From Paragordius varius (Eukaryota; Nematomorpha), in the NCBI GenBank assembly GCA_964247055.1, contig OZ176052.1:12090001-12154000 (forward strand): a stretch of DNA of 64,000 bases, given 5' to 3'. A program made the translations under genes and the position numbers. Shown in pieces: positions 49,525 through 62,400 of the stretch. The notes under the pieces were generated by a model. That model worked only from the letters and a program-made list of their open reading frames with translations. It was not told the DNA's origin and did not search any database. Every line of letters starts with the position of its first letter. The first letter of the stretch is position 1.

Positions 49525-50215
49525 CACTGTGGGCAAAAAAATTTTTAACGAAATTTTTTTTTCATGAGATAGCTTATGACCGTATCATTTGCCATAAAAA
49601 TTTTTATTTGTTAACAACCTAGTTTTTGAAATATTCTGAGAAAATCATAATTGGGCAAAAAGTGAAAATTATGGATAATTAAGGATAATTCAAAAAATAA
49701 TGATAAAAGTTGAGACACACTTAAAAGTCAAAAATTTTATTATGAAACTATAATAAAATATTTTTTTAATTATTTACTAGCTAAACTCACCATTAAAATC
49801 TTAACATTCATATTTTATTCAGTAAAAAAAACTTCTATATCAAAATAAACTAAGAAATATTGTTTTTATTTTTTCATTTTTTTGTCTTCTGGTTTATGAG
49901 TGTTGTATTGTTTTGGAATCTTACATGAATGGAAGTTATAAAGTATAAATTTAAAATAGGATTTAAAAGCAGTAGAAATTTAACCAATCCGTACATATCT
50001 TAGAAATATTATTTTGGATTAAACAAACCTTTAATTGAATTTATACGGATTGTTGGTTGATATTCTACTACTTTTAAATGCTATTATGCAATTATATACT
50101 TTATAACTCCCACTCATGTAAGATTCCAAAACAAAACAGATTAAATTTTTTATACACTCATAAACCAGATGACAAAAAAAAATGAAAAAAACTCTTAATT
50201 TTTTATGAAGCAGGT
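49525..50215. mobile_element. Truncated foldback MITE
   Basis: Relative of 20328-23208. It starts CACTGTGGGCAAAA and contains the CATGAGATAGCTTATGAC and GGATAATTAAGGATAATTC stretches of the left arm, the palindrome centre near 50000, and only the inner part of the right arm, ending near CAGATGACAAAA. The outer right arm is missing. Confidence 0.65.
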
Positions 50216-50750
50216 TATTTCGAAATCATATGCCATATATAATAAATTTTAAATAATATGTTACGGGATTAACAATTTTATATAGTTTTCCGTTTGTAAT
50301 TATAACAAAAAATGAACTTCCGTTGATCAAACATTTATTAAAATAAATTAATTTTTGTTAATTTTAAATTTGAGGCAACTCTTTTTGCGGAAGCCCTTAG
50401 TGAAAAGCCATTAGCCTGAATCTTACGGTTGAGTCCGAGTTTATAGTTTCGCCACTGCGCGAAATGCTGCAATCATAAGCGGTTGGACCGATAAATCCAA
50501 TTTTATGTATAATTCGAGCTGAAAATAAATATTAACAATTAAAAATAGACCAATCTTAGTTTTTTACCGCAATGACCCATTTCTTTACAAATTATGGTTT
50601 TATTTTTACAAATAAATAATTAATATGTTTTAATAAATAATTATTTTTTTTAATTTCGAAAAGCAGTACAAAAGTGGGCGCAGTACAATAGCAGTTTTTT
50701 CTGAAAAACCAGTACAGTACTGCGGGAAAACAGCCTATCTAGTCACATTA

Positions 50751-50781
<31 letters not shown>

Positions 50782-52169
50782 CAAAACAGGGGGGTATAAA
50801 AAGATTAAATATATAGATGATATTTGCAAGATTCAATAAATGTTTTTGTTGACCTAACAATTTATATAAAAAACTTATTTAAATTTCGTGCATATTGCTC
50901 GATCCCACTATTGCCACCACAATCTCACAAAAAACAAGTTTTTTGGTGAAATGGAAATGCTTGACACCAAAAATATGGCTAAAAATCATAAAATATGCAA
51001 AAAGAAAAACAACCTTTTTATAATATTTTAATAGATGTAGCTTCCGAAAATCTTGGTATGTTTCCAAAGTCTAACTTTCCTGAAAATAAACAATAAAGGT
51101 AAGATTTAGGAATATTTAATATATGATAAGATTATGATATAAATTGTTTTTAAAAAGCAAACTTAAATAAATTTTTTGAGGTAATTTGCGTATTTTATGG
51201 TTTTTGTATGGTCAAAACGGTAGAAAATAACTATAATTAGCACCTGAGTTAAAGGGTATCTGAAAATCCCCTCTATGTTTGGGTTGATATTTTAACTAAT
51301 AAGAGAAATTGTGCCAAATAAAATTTCTGCTTCTCCTAATAATTTAATAAAGAAGCCAAAATATCTAAATAAAATTCAGTTTTGAAAATGGGTATAAAGC
51401 TACTTCGACGCCCATTTTATTTTGTAACATTTTGCAAAACATTGTGTTTATTTGATTCTAACGCAAAAGTTAAATACTTTTTAAAATCACTCTAACATTG
51501 ATTTAAGCAGAAAAGGTGGTATTTATTGCATTATTTTTATATTTAGCAATAACACAAATGTCATTTTGAAAATGACTTGAGGTTTATCCATAAAAAATAA
51601 TATCAAGTTTTTTTTAAATTAATTTCGGTGCATCAAAATTATATGATACACAATGTAAATCGGAGGAAATAAATAATATTCTGATGAATTAAATTAGATT
51701 ATTTTAGTAAATATCAAAAAATAGTGCTTTTTGATTATTACGAGTAATAACAAAGTTATTTACACTTTTATAGTAACTTTTCCATATGAAAAATGGCAAA
51801 ATTTGTGCATTGCCAGAAATTATCACTTAACTATATCATATACCACATATGATTTTTATTTTTCCATGTGGGCTTCAAAAGTCGCAATTTACATTGCTTC
51901 TCTAAATGGGGTAGTTGTATTAAATTAGGCTAAAATCCCAATATTGCGCAGTAAAAAGGTTTATAAGCTAAAAAATATCAGCTAAAAATATTTTTTGCAT
52001 ACTTTTTTCAAAGCCTTTATTTTAGGAAAACAGCCCTTTAGAAGAGGAAAAAATTGGGACTTTTGGAGTCCACAAAATGTTTTACTCTTTATAGGTATTT
52101 TATGATATATTTTAGTCAAATTTTTTGATATGAACCATTAAGCTGTTGGCAAAAAATTGATTTAAAAAA

Positions 52170-52635
52170 ATGTCCGCAATTTTGCCATTTTCTGGCATGG
52201 ATCACTTACCACAGAAATTACTTTCTTAAATCCTTCGTGAGGGCCAAAATCAGCACCATAATCCTGACACATTTACCTATCAGAATATATTTTTCAAGAT
52301 ATATTTTCATGACCCCCGATTTGGTACACTGTGTATTAAATTCTATCGATCCCGGCATTTTTGCATTCAGCGAAAAAAATGGAGACTTTCGAGCTCAGAT
52401 CTATAAATTAAAATATTTTAAAAATATTGTTTTGATTTTTATAGGTAGTTTAAAATAAATTTAAGGATATTTTTTTGGAATAAAGCATTTACCTTAGAAA
52501 AAATTTTAATACAAAAATGTGGTCAAATTTTGCCATTGTCTGTAATGGAGCACTTAGCACGAAAGTGTAAATAACTTGGACTCGCTAGTGCCAAAACCAA
52601 AAGCACCATGATAATCCTGATTCATTTTCCTATCA

Positions 52636-52670
<35 letters not shown>

Positions 52671-53160
52671 AACAGGTTATTTTTTTGTCTACATCGTGGC
52701 GATTTAGGTCGTAGTGCTATAAAATATATATTTCATCAGGTTTATTGTTTTGTGGATAATGCATTATTAAGTAAAATATCCATATTCGCAAAAATCTTAT
52801 TTTTTATCAAAATTTAGCATAATATAAATTTGATTAGGCGCAATTAGCATTTCTGTGGTTATTTAAGGAGATTTTCCACATAGGCCAGAATTTTTTAATA
52901 CTTTCTGAGCCTAAATCTGAAAAACTAAAATTTAATAATTTTGTTCTGTTTTATGTATTTTAGTCATATTTTGGAATGAAGCATTTAGCTTTGGCCAAAA
53001 ATTTTTTAGCAACTACGAAAAATTTGCCATTTTCTTAAATGAAACAATTATCACAAAAGTGTCAAAATCTTGCTTATTAATTACCAACTACCAAAACCAA
53101 AAGTATAATAATTTGAAAAAACGAATATATATTTAAAGATATTTTTCGGACACTGTGTTA
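52170..53160. repeat. Three degenerate repeats of unknown nature
   Basis: The motif order TTTTGCCATT...ATGGA(T/G)CACTTA(C/G)CAC...CAAAA(T)C..AGCACCAT(A)ATAATCCTGA...CCTATCAGAATATAT occurs at about 52180-52295 and 52530-52645, and in weaker form at 53020-53160. Spacing is about 350 and 490 bp. It may be decayed remains of a transposon or satellite; no coding potential was seen. Confidence 0.45.
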
Positions 53161-53384
53161 TTGGATTTATAATAAATACCCATTTCCGATTTTGAAAATA
53201 GTAGCATTGTGATTATACAACATTTCAAATTTTCTATTTTAAAAAATATTTTAATTTTATGTTAATTATTTTATTTCTTTTTCCCGCTTTTTTTTGTTTT
53301 AAATTAATATAAAATAACATTATTTTTTTTCTACCTTCGTTCATTACAAATCAAAACTATTCTAATTGGAGTAAATAGCCAGAC

Positions 53385-53894
53385 TAAATATAAACCAATA
53401 TTTTTAAAAAACTACTGAAAGAAAATGCTTCTATCTCAATAAAAATTATATAATTAAGCCAAAATATCTAAAAAAATTTAATTTTGAAATAAAGTTCCAT
53501 GTCAGACTACTTCGACGCCATTTTTAATTTACAAAATTTTTCAAAATAGCGTAATCTATTAAAAGGTTATATTTAAACTAATTTTTATTACATCTAACAT
53601 TGATTGAAATAGAAAAAGTGGTTTATTTTGTAATATTTTTCAATTTAGTCAATGATGTTGCGTTGACTAAATTTTTACCTTTGAGTTTCACATCAAAATA
53701 AGTAATATCTAAATAAAGTTTTCATATATTCCGGTTTATTAATGTTATATAAGTGCAAAATTTTGCCATGGTTCCGATTCCTTCCATTTTTTTAAAGTAT
53801 TTAATTTAAAACAGACCTGGAGCATCCAGCTACCTCAATATCAATCAAAGGACTGAAATGAATGTCTTGTATCCAAGTGTTAATATTCCGCACA
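53385..53894. repeat. MITE 'D', degenerate copy
   Basis: It shares the AAACTACTGAAAG, TACTTCGACGCCATTTTT and GGACTGAAATGAATG stretches with 54021-54590 in the same order and orientation. The ends are diverged. Confidence 0.5.
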
Positions 53895-54020
53895 TATGGC
53901 TTTTAAACGACGTTAATAATATCTTATAAAAATAAAAAATTTATTATTTATAAGAACAAGGAAAAGTAAAGGGTGTAGCGTCGGAAGATGATCGGCCACC
54001 TCCCGTCAAGGCATTACCAT

Positions 54021-54590
54021 ATTAACACTTCGATTCAAATTGGGGTATCTAAATACCCCAGACTAAATTTGAGTTAGGATTTTTAATAAACTACTGAAGG
54101 AAACGGCAATTTAAATTTATGCTTCTATCCTAATAAAAATTATATAAATATACCAAAATATCTAAATAAAATTTTGTTTTGAAAAAAGAAGTTCCATGTC
54201 AAACTACTTCGACGCCATTTTTATTTTAAATTTTTTTTCAAAATATCGTCTTCATTTAAATTTAAGGATAAAATTAAAGCTAATATCTTATTAAAATTCA
54301 CATAACATTGATAGATATGAGAAAAGCCGTTTATTTTGTATTATTTTTCAATTTTATCATTGCACACATGTCACGTTGACTAAATTTTTACCCTTCGGTT
54401 TTAGCTTTAAATAAGTAATATCAAGTATTTTTAAATAAATTTTTTTATATATTTCGGTTTATTTATGTTATATAAGTGCAAGATTTTTGGTTTCGATTCC
54501 TTCCATATTTTTTATTAAACAGGCCTGGGGTATTCAACTAACCCAATTTGAATTGAAGGACTAAAATGAATGTGTTGTATCCAAATGTTA
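54021..54590. repeat. MITE 'D', best-preserved copy
   Basis: 570 bp. The two ends read ATTAACACTTCGATTCAAAT and, in reverse complement, TTAACATTTGGATACAACAC followed by TTCAATTCAAATTGGG. Both then carry (T/C)AAATACCCCAG, giving an imperfect inverted repeat of several tens of bp. There is no coding sequence. Copies lie in inverse orientation at 15647-16200 and 32545-33195. Confidence 0.55.
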
Positions 54591-54656
54591 ATGATAGAAT
54601 AAATTTAAATATTTGTTTCACATCATTTTGTACTCGCGCAGATTAAAACAGCTGTG

Positions 54657-56307
54657 ATGAATAATCACCCAAAGCCCTTATCTGCAAAAGATAAAAAGTA
54701 AAATTTGGTTTTAATTTAGTTCCTTTGCCTATTATACTGTGCAAAAGCGTTTACCCCAAATATTAGGGAAAATTATAGATTTTGTTTCAAGAAGCTGGTA
54801 CGGTTTTAGAATAAAATATGGCAAGGTGGTCTTATATCATATAAAAATTAGGATGCAGAAGAGGATATCAATATGATTACCACATGCTTATCCAGACTCC
54901 TATACCAATTAACTACAAATAAAAGTTTGGAACCTTTGAATGATTCACATCCTGATGTTGATATGTGGAACCGTGCCTTTACTGAATTTTCTAAAACATC
55001 CCCCCTTACTTGGTTTGAAGGCCCGTGGTTGTTCATAGAACCATATCTATATCGCAAAGTTAATGAGTCATTTTTCAAAAGGTTCATCATTTAATTATGT
55101 TTAGTCAATACCTTCAATCATTTGACCCTTTTAGTGAAATTAAATACCAATCATACGTCAATGCCATTCCGGTTGTGTATCTTATCTGTGAATATCTTTA
55201 CAATTTAGAAGAAAAAGGTTGGGAAAATATTGATATAGAAGATGTTTTCCACAAAATAATGAAGGTATTTTTTATTTTTATCTGTAGGTTTCCTTATGGG
55301 GCAATAAATTTGATTTGTCTTTATCCAATATGACTGCTACACAAGCAATTGAAAATCCACTACAAAATTTAGAATCTCTAGATGGCTTTATTATGAGAAA
55401 CGATATTTCTTTTGTTTATAATCATCTTAAAAGACGTCTTGATTATTTCAAGCACGGCAAGACCGAACACGGTTATCAATCACAAAATTCACTTAAAGAT
55501 AAATATCCTGAAAAAGCTCTCGTTCATTTTATTTTGGATAATTCTGGATTCGAATTGTTTACAGATTTGATTTTAGCCTACTTTCTTATCAAAACTAATT
55601 TGGCGGATCGAATCATGCTATGGGGAAAATCAATGCCTTGGTACGTTTCAGATGCCACGGCTTTAGATCTGATAAATATTTTGAATTGGCTATCAGAACC
55701 CCAAACTGTTGAAGACGAATATGCGAATAATGAAGAAAATGTGGAAAATAAGGAACATGTATTCAATGATCTTTTGGTGGAAAAATCAAAAAATAAAACC
55801 GATGACGTCAATGAGAGTAAGAATGGGGATGATAAACCGAATGAAGGAGCAAAAAATATGGATAGACACACCCTTAGAAAACTTACCAAATATGGAAAAT
55901 GGTTTTCCGAAAAATTCAAACTGCTTATGGAAACGGACAAGTCTAACAATAAATTAATTTCTGCCATAGAATACAGAGATGATTGGTTCTGGACGTTACC
56001 TTACGATTTTGACAGGATGCCCGAAATTAACAAAGTTCTTTATGATGAATTAGCTGAAGGATATTTGTTAATATTCAAAGGTGACCTAAATTTTCGAAAA
56101 TTAGTCGGAGATTTAGATTGGCCACACACCTATTCTTTTCGGGAATCCTTACGAAGATTTCGCCCTGGGCCTCTGGTTGCAATGAGAACTAACAAAAGTG
56201 ATCTGATTGTCGGACTTAGCGAAGAAATGGACAATATCGCATGCGCTTCTTATCCCAAAGATTGGATGATATCTGGGGATTACGCAATCATAGAATTTGA
56301 TCAATAA
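54657..56307 (+). CDS. ARMT1: ARMT1/DUF89-family protein (518 aa, 5 exons, four 22-26-nt introns)
   Basis: Exons are 54657-54697, 54720-54825, 54852-55081, 55105-55264 and 55288-56307. The introns are 22, 26, 23 and 23 nt, all GT...AG. Removing them gives one open frame that follows animal ARMT1 along its length. Landmarks are NSFAYYTVQKRLPQIL (residues 14-29), the CLSRLLYQLTTNK helix, WFEGPWLFIEPYLYRK, VSLWGNKFDLSLS (about 180), the metal-site motif ILDNSGFEL (about 262), WGKSMPWYVSD, DWFWTLPYDF and FKGDLNFRKLVGD (about 445). DUF89/ARMT1 proteins are metal-dependent damage-control phosphatases; human ARMT1 has also been reported to methylate acidic residues of PCNA. A Lys/Asn/Glu-rich insertion (about residues 310-360) makes it longer than the roughly 440-residue human protein. 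The gene looks functional. DCAF5 starts 104 bp after its stop. Confidence 0.9.
54698..55287 (+). other. Four ultra-short introns of ARMT1
   Basis: The introns are 54698-54719 (22 nt, GTAAAA...TTTAG), 54826-54851 (26 nt, GTGGTC...ATTAG), 55082-55104 (23 nt, GTTCAT...TTTAG) and 55265-55287 (23 nt, GTATTT...TGTAG). None is a multiple of three that could be read through without disrupting ARMT1 similarity. Three of them contain in-frame stops or change frame if retained. Each removal joins residues that are contiguous in other animals' ARMT1. They are inferred without transcript data. Confidence 0.85.
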
Positions 56308-56356
56308 TTTGTGATATAATTTATATTTATACTAGTCTGTAGCAAAAATTTGTGAT

Positions 56357-56370
56357 AATAAAACAATAAA
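56357..56370 (+). terminator. Candidate ARMT1 poly(A) signals
   Basis: Two overlapping-range AATAAA hexamers (56357-56362 and 56365-56370) begin 50 nt after the ARMT1 stop. They lie only 8-20 nt before the splice-acceptor-like TTTTCAG that precedes DCAF5, so the two genes' processing signals are practically abutting. Confidence 0.5.
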
Positions 56371-56379
56371 TATTTTCAG
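56371..56379 (+). promoter_or_regulatory. Acceptor-like site upstream of DCAF5 (possible trans-splice site)
   Basis: TATTTTCAG stands 32 nt upstream of the DCAF5 ATG and downstream of the ARMT1 poly(A) signals. It could be the acceptor of an unseen 5' non-coding exon, or a spliced-leader addition site in an operon-like pair. I cannot separate these, and chance in AT-rich DNA is also possible. Confidence 0.3.
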
Positions 56380-56411
56380 GTGTTATATGGTGGTATGTTG
56401 AAACATATGCT

Positions 56412-59400
56412 ATGTATAATGTTAATCGAGTTTTTGACAATCCATTTTATCACACAAAATACAGAGAAAATATATTAGAAAAACCGTTTGGATTTTTTTC
56501 TAAAAGCTTACTCGGACATTTTGGTTGTGTAAATGCAATCGAATTCTCTAAAAACTCTTCTGGTCAACTACTAGCATCTGGTTTTAAAATAAATTTATTA
56601 TAAGGTGGTGATGATCGTCGCATTCTTTTATGGAAATTAGATGAATCATTAGAAGATAGCAATAAATCTTATGTACTATCAACTTTTCATAACAGCAATA
56701 TATTTTGTTTGGCTTTTGATTCTCAAACTTTTTCACTACTAAGTGCAGGTATATTAATAAATTTCATATCTTAGGAAATGATGATCAAGTTATACATCAC
56801 GATTTAATAAAGTATACAAATTACTTAATTTGTTCTTAGAGATACGGTTAAAAATGTATTTTTGTATGAGGATGCGATATACGGGCTTCATATGGACCCC
56901 TTTTCTGATTTTCTTTTTTGCGTGGCTTGTGAAGATGGACAGATTCTTTTAACCGATATTAGAGCAGAGAAAGGTTGTTTTTATCACACAGATACTTAAG
57001 ATTGTTACTTAAAAGTTATTATTCTTGAATCCTGGTAGTTATTAGGTTTATGTTGTGATATAACATACGGGCTCTTTAAATTTTATTCAATTATTTGGGC
57101 ATAAATTTCAGCAAATCTTTTGGTTTATTTTTCAGATATTTAATTTAGCTTATACCCCGTTCTACATATTATTTAATATTTATAGAATAGACTGTAATAT
57201 TTAAATTCTTGAATTTGTTATTGTTAAACCCAACGACTGATTACCAAATAATATTCATTACTTTATGTTTACATGATAAAGGTAAACGACATTATTTAAT
57301 TTTTCTAAAGCATTTAGGTTTGAAATTCATATAATTTTAAATATAATCCTTAGATTCTATCCGTATAGCCAGTTATCAAAGCCCTTTCCACTCCGTGCAA
57401 TATCATCCTGTTGAAAACAATATTCTACTAACTGCTAATACACGAGAAGGTATTGGACTTTGGGATATTCGTAAACCTGGCAGGTAAAAAATTAAAATTA
57501 AAACTTGACTTTGAACTTGTTGAAAAGAAAAATCAAATTACCCAAAATTTTCTTATTGTGATAATAATATTGGTGCTCTTTTGATAGTAAAAATTAAATT
57601 TTTAAAATACAAGGCATAAAAACTGATGACAAATATTTTTTTAGGGAGCCATATTTTTTAACCCTCGTTTTTTATAGGACGCAAAATCAAGAATGATATG
57701 TAAATTGGTAAACTATATAACATTTTTAATTTTAAGTGTAAAGGTTATATAAATTAATATTTAAAAAAGTTCTTACTTTAAAAATATCTGCTTTCGGTTT
57801 TCCGTTTTGCTCATATAATTTATATTTTTACTATATATTTCCACAGTTCTCTGTACAAATGTCGAACGGCTAGTCCAATCAATTGGAATTCTGGGAAATC
57901 TCTCTTTGGATATTCAAGGTGAAACAATTTATCTTTAATTATTCTGCCGGGGTCGAAAATATTAAACCTATTGTATAATTATAAAGTTAATTAAAATCAA
58001 ATCATTATTAAAATATGTTTTTGCACAAAAAAGTGGAATTTAAAAAATACATAGCATTTTTCATTCAAACTCAATATTTCTCTATCAAGCTAAATCTTTT
58101 TTAACCTCAATCTGCATTTTATCATTTATTTTAATTAACTAAAATTTTATAAACAATAATATTTAAGCATAATCACAATCTTGCAAATGAATTATATTGC
58201 ATCTAAAAATACCGCTAATGAAAATATATAAATATTTTGACGTAAAATGGCAAATTAATAAAGGTAATTATATTTAATAATTGAGGTTAATTGAAAAAGG
58301 TATAGTATACGAAAACCAATGATAAATTTAATAGTAAATTCTAGTTTGCTCAAACAAAAAATTCTTATCTAACAATAATTATTTTTTCTCCTTGGGATAG
58401 CATTTGTGCCAACGAAGCAGTTGGTAATGCAATGTGTGCCCGTTTTAATGGAGATGGAAGCTTAGTGTTAGGCCTTAGTCGAAGACTGGGACCTCGGCTT
58501 TTCAAATGCGACTTAAAAATTGGAAGTGATACGACACCTCTTATACCAATTTGTACATTTGATCATGACACTTATTACAATAGTTGTACGATGAAAAGTG
58601 CTTGTTTTGCTGGACATTCTAATCAGGTAGTATATAATAAAACGAAAATGATGGACTGCGTAACATAAATTCTGTAACACAGGTATAGTAAAAATGATTT
58701 TTCTTTTGAATTTTTAATTAATACACACTTTAATATCGTGCTGTTTTCGCATATGTGTGTTTATAATATATTTAAACTACAAACATAAAATCCATACATG
58801 ACTGTATGATAGACAGTTTTTTATTTAAGTACTGTATAGTCGTTAGAAACACTCTTAACTGTTTTTAATGTCAAACTATTACAAAAATGTCATAAAACAA
58901 TGGTAAAAATAAACTAAATTAAAAAACGATACAAAAATTTACAATATAATTTCATAAATATTAATTTTTTTTAATGTTTTGTTTTTGCAAATTATTCTTT
59001 CAAAATTAATGAGTGTAAGTTTGGTAAATTTATATATTGTTTGATTTGTATAGTTTGTAGTTTCAGGGTCAGATGACTTTAACGTTTATGTGTGGAAAAT
59101 ACCAGATAAAATACTCACTGATAATAACCAATTGCCTCCATCAGGTACTTTATACTTAGTTAAAAGATTTTTCCAAAAAAACCTTTTCTGCTATTACATT
59201 GCATTTTGCAAAATCAGAATATAGCTTTTCAAAAAATATACTTTTTTTATGATTAGATATGGTATCACAAACGCCTCATTTTATCCTTGAAGGCCATAAA
59301 TCGATCGTGAATCAAACAAGGTATGAACCTAATCGCTGTGTTTTAGTTTCTTCCGGGGTGGAAAAAATTATAAAAGTAAGTATATCGTCAAACTGATTTT

Positions 59401-62400
59401 TTTTAAAAAATTGTTATTAATTGTTTTGAAGCCTGAATTTATCTGGATACAATTATGAAATATAAAATTGAGCGTGCTACCTCCAATTTATATCATTTTT
59501 TCCGTATTTCATAACTAAAAACTATGAGTTACATAAAAATTCATCAAAAACATGGTTCTGTTAGAAAATATTCTATTCATGTTTCCCATTTATAATTATA
59601 AATTTTTTTTGTAAAAAATTTGTTTTTACCTGTACACTTTTTTACTAATATAATGTATTAGTTATGGAGCCCATTCCCTATTGGACTTAAAAAAGATAAA
59701 ATAGTGGAACGTGATAACCTTGAAAATATCGAAAATGTTTCTTGCTCAATCACAAACTCAGAACATTCTTCCCTTGATATCAATTCAAGTATGATATATT
59801 TTAAAAATAATATTTAAAATTCAACACTGTTTTTACATATAAAAAATATTTTTAAAATGGTCCTAATAAAGTTTTCCGAAAACTAGAAACGGTTTAAAAA
59901 ATAGATTACTAATTTTTATTTTAACGTCATAATTTTTTAAACTGTTTTCTATATTATGTAAAAGTTTTTTTTACAAAAAGTACTAAATATATTTAAATTT
60001 ATATTAAAATATGTTTCGGAACCAGAAACAAATTATGAGTTTCAATCTGTGATCTATATAAATTTTATTTTGACCATAATCTTTAAATCATATAAATTTG
60101 ATTCCGTTGTTTAATTTTTATCCTTATATGCCTTAATTGGCTATTAAGTTTAAAAAAAATTAAATCCTACTTTTAATTTTACATTTATTGTGAATTACTA
60201 ATATATTAACTTAAAAATAACTTTACCAGGTGTGAGAAAGCTTCTATCAATGTCTTGATTTTGCGGTTTTTTTATATTAAGGCCCTACCTTTTATATAAT
60301 AAAAATAAAATATATTAGTTCTTTATAGGATTTTTCAAGTATGCTTATCAATTTAAATATGTATTCTATTCAATTTAATAATACAAAATACATTATTATC
60401 TTATTTTTTTATTAGCAATATAAAATACGTTGAATTTTAGCATTTTATTAAATAAAATCAGGTCAATTATCTTATTAAATAAAAATTAAATAACCAAAAC
60501 AAGATATCATAAGATAACGTGTATTTGTTCAAGAAAAATATTATTTTCAGACTATTGAATTGCAATCAATTTTTAATTTTACTTTTTATGGTACTTTTGA
60601 CCAAATTTGGCAGTTAATAAAAATTTAAAGACAAATTTTTTTAAATTACATTAATATTCCTTTCCGGTTACGAAAAAGGTATTGAGTTGTATGGTAAAAT
60701 ACTTAATTTAATATATCACAATCGTAAACTAATAGGTTGTATTATAGAGGATAAATCAAAGATAAAAATATGGTGACTTTTACAGTTTAATCATTTATGC
60801 TAACCTATTCACATTATTGTTGGTGGAATACAGTAACGTGTGTTATAAACCAAATTTTGCCCATTATTAAAAAAAAGTAACGTAAGATAGGAAAAAAACT
60901 GTTTAATTTCAGCTTTTTGTTGTTGTTTTTTTCCATACACCATTGTGTTGCCAATTAACCAACTATAGTGTGAATAAGCCAACATAAATGTGCATAATGT
61001 ATGTATTTAAAAAGATGTTTTTACTCTTATGATCGAAAATTTTGGATATAGTTTGAATTTAATAAATTTTACAAGAATACAAATTATTATTTTAACATAA
61101 AATATTCCTTCTCGTTGACAATATTAACTTATAATCAACATAGTTGATAATTCGATGCGTGAAGAAAGCCGACGAGATTTCCTCCTTAACAGAGCTGTTC
61201 AAGACATTGGCGTTGAACGAGAAGACGTACAAGAAGATACTGGAATGCTTGCTTTTTTCGATTCTCTTTTACAACACGAACTGGAAAGTTCAAATTTTTT
61301 TATCAAAGCTTTTACTTACAAACACTAAGTGATCTAATAAAATATTATTGTCAACAATCAAACCGCTTAACGTGTTTAATCTTGATGGAATATTTACGTT
61401 TTTTTCATCATTGTTAGTATAATTAAAGCCAAGGTTAGATTGTTTGCAATCTATCATTTTTTCGGTTAAACATTTTAAGAATATGTTTATCATATCAATA
61501 ATTGTACAAATATTAATGGTTCTTTAATATTTTAAATTTGATCGAATACATTTTTGAATGTTACTAAAACTCTTTTTATGATTTCACAATGTTTATTAGT
61601 GTAGCTCATATTTTTATTTGTTAACATAGAACTAACTGCCTTTAACCGTATTAAGCTGTCAAATCGGTTTATAAATTCATATTATTTTTAACCTTTGTAA
61701 TGGAAAAGGACGGAATATTGCAGAAACAATTTTTGTATCCGTATATTATAAGCGAATATAAAACCGAAAAAAGATCAGTGCTACCATGCACGCTCTACAA
61801 TTTTAATTCACGGAATATTTTATATTTCTGTATAAAATTTGATTAATATAATTTTAACCTTTGTTAAAATTATTTTTTCTCTGTAAAAAATCATAATAGA
61901 TATTACATTTTTATTGAAAGGTTGGGAATCTGATAACTCCTCTCTTTCATCCATCTCACAACACAATGATGACGACTCAGATTTCGATGAATGCATTTCT
62001 TTTTTGACTGAAACAAGTCCGCCCTTGTCGTCACCTTCTGTAAGTCATCCTGTAAATACGGCAAATAATATCAACAGTAATAATAATAATGTTATTGGAG
62101 GTCAAAAACGAAAAAAGAAAAACCTGTGCAACTTTAATAGTAATAGCTTAACTGCGCATAAAACATTTAAAAATGATATTTCAACAACAACAACAACATC
62201 ATCTAGTCACCAAAATACATGTGATGATGGACACAATGCTGGAAAAAACAAGTTAGGTTCCACATCAAAAACTGGGGGTAAATGCACTTCTTTACTTTCG
62301 ATATTACCGGAACCACAAAATAGTTGTTTTGTTAAAAATGGGAAAAAATTAAGGTCTCAACCTTGTAACACACAAACACAACCAACTGCTACATCAAGTT

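Larger units (their letters stand above)
49441..54656. other. Gene-free repeat-rich stretch between the array and ARMT1
   Basis: More than 5 kb of AT-rich DNA with no supported gene. It holds a truncated foldback MITE (49525-50215), partial or complete MITE 'D' copies (about 51290-51660, 53385-53894, 54021-54590), TA runs at about 50747-50776 and 52637-52668, and three degenerate copies of a longer repeat (52170-53160). The remaining sequence (50215-51290) shows nothing I recognise. Confidence 0.6.
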
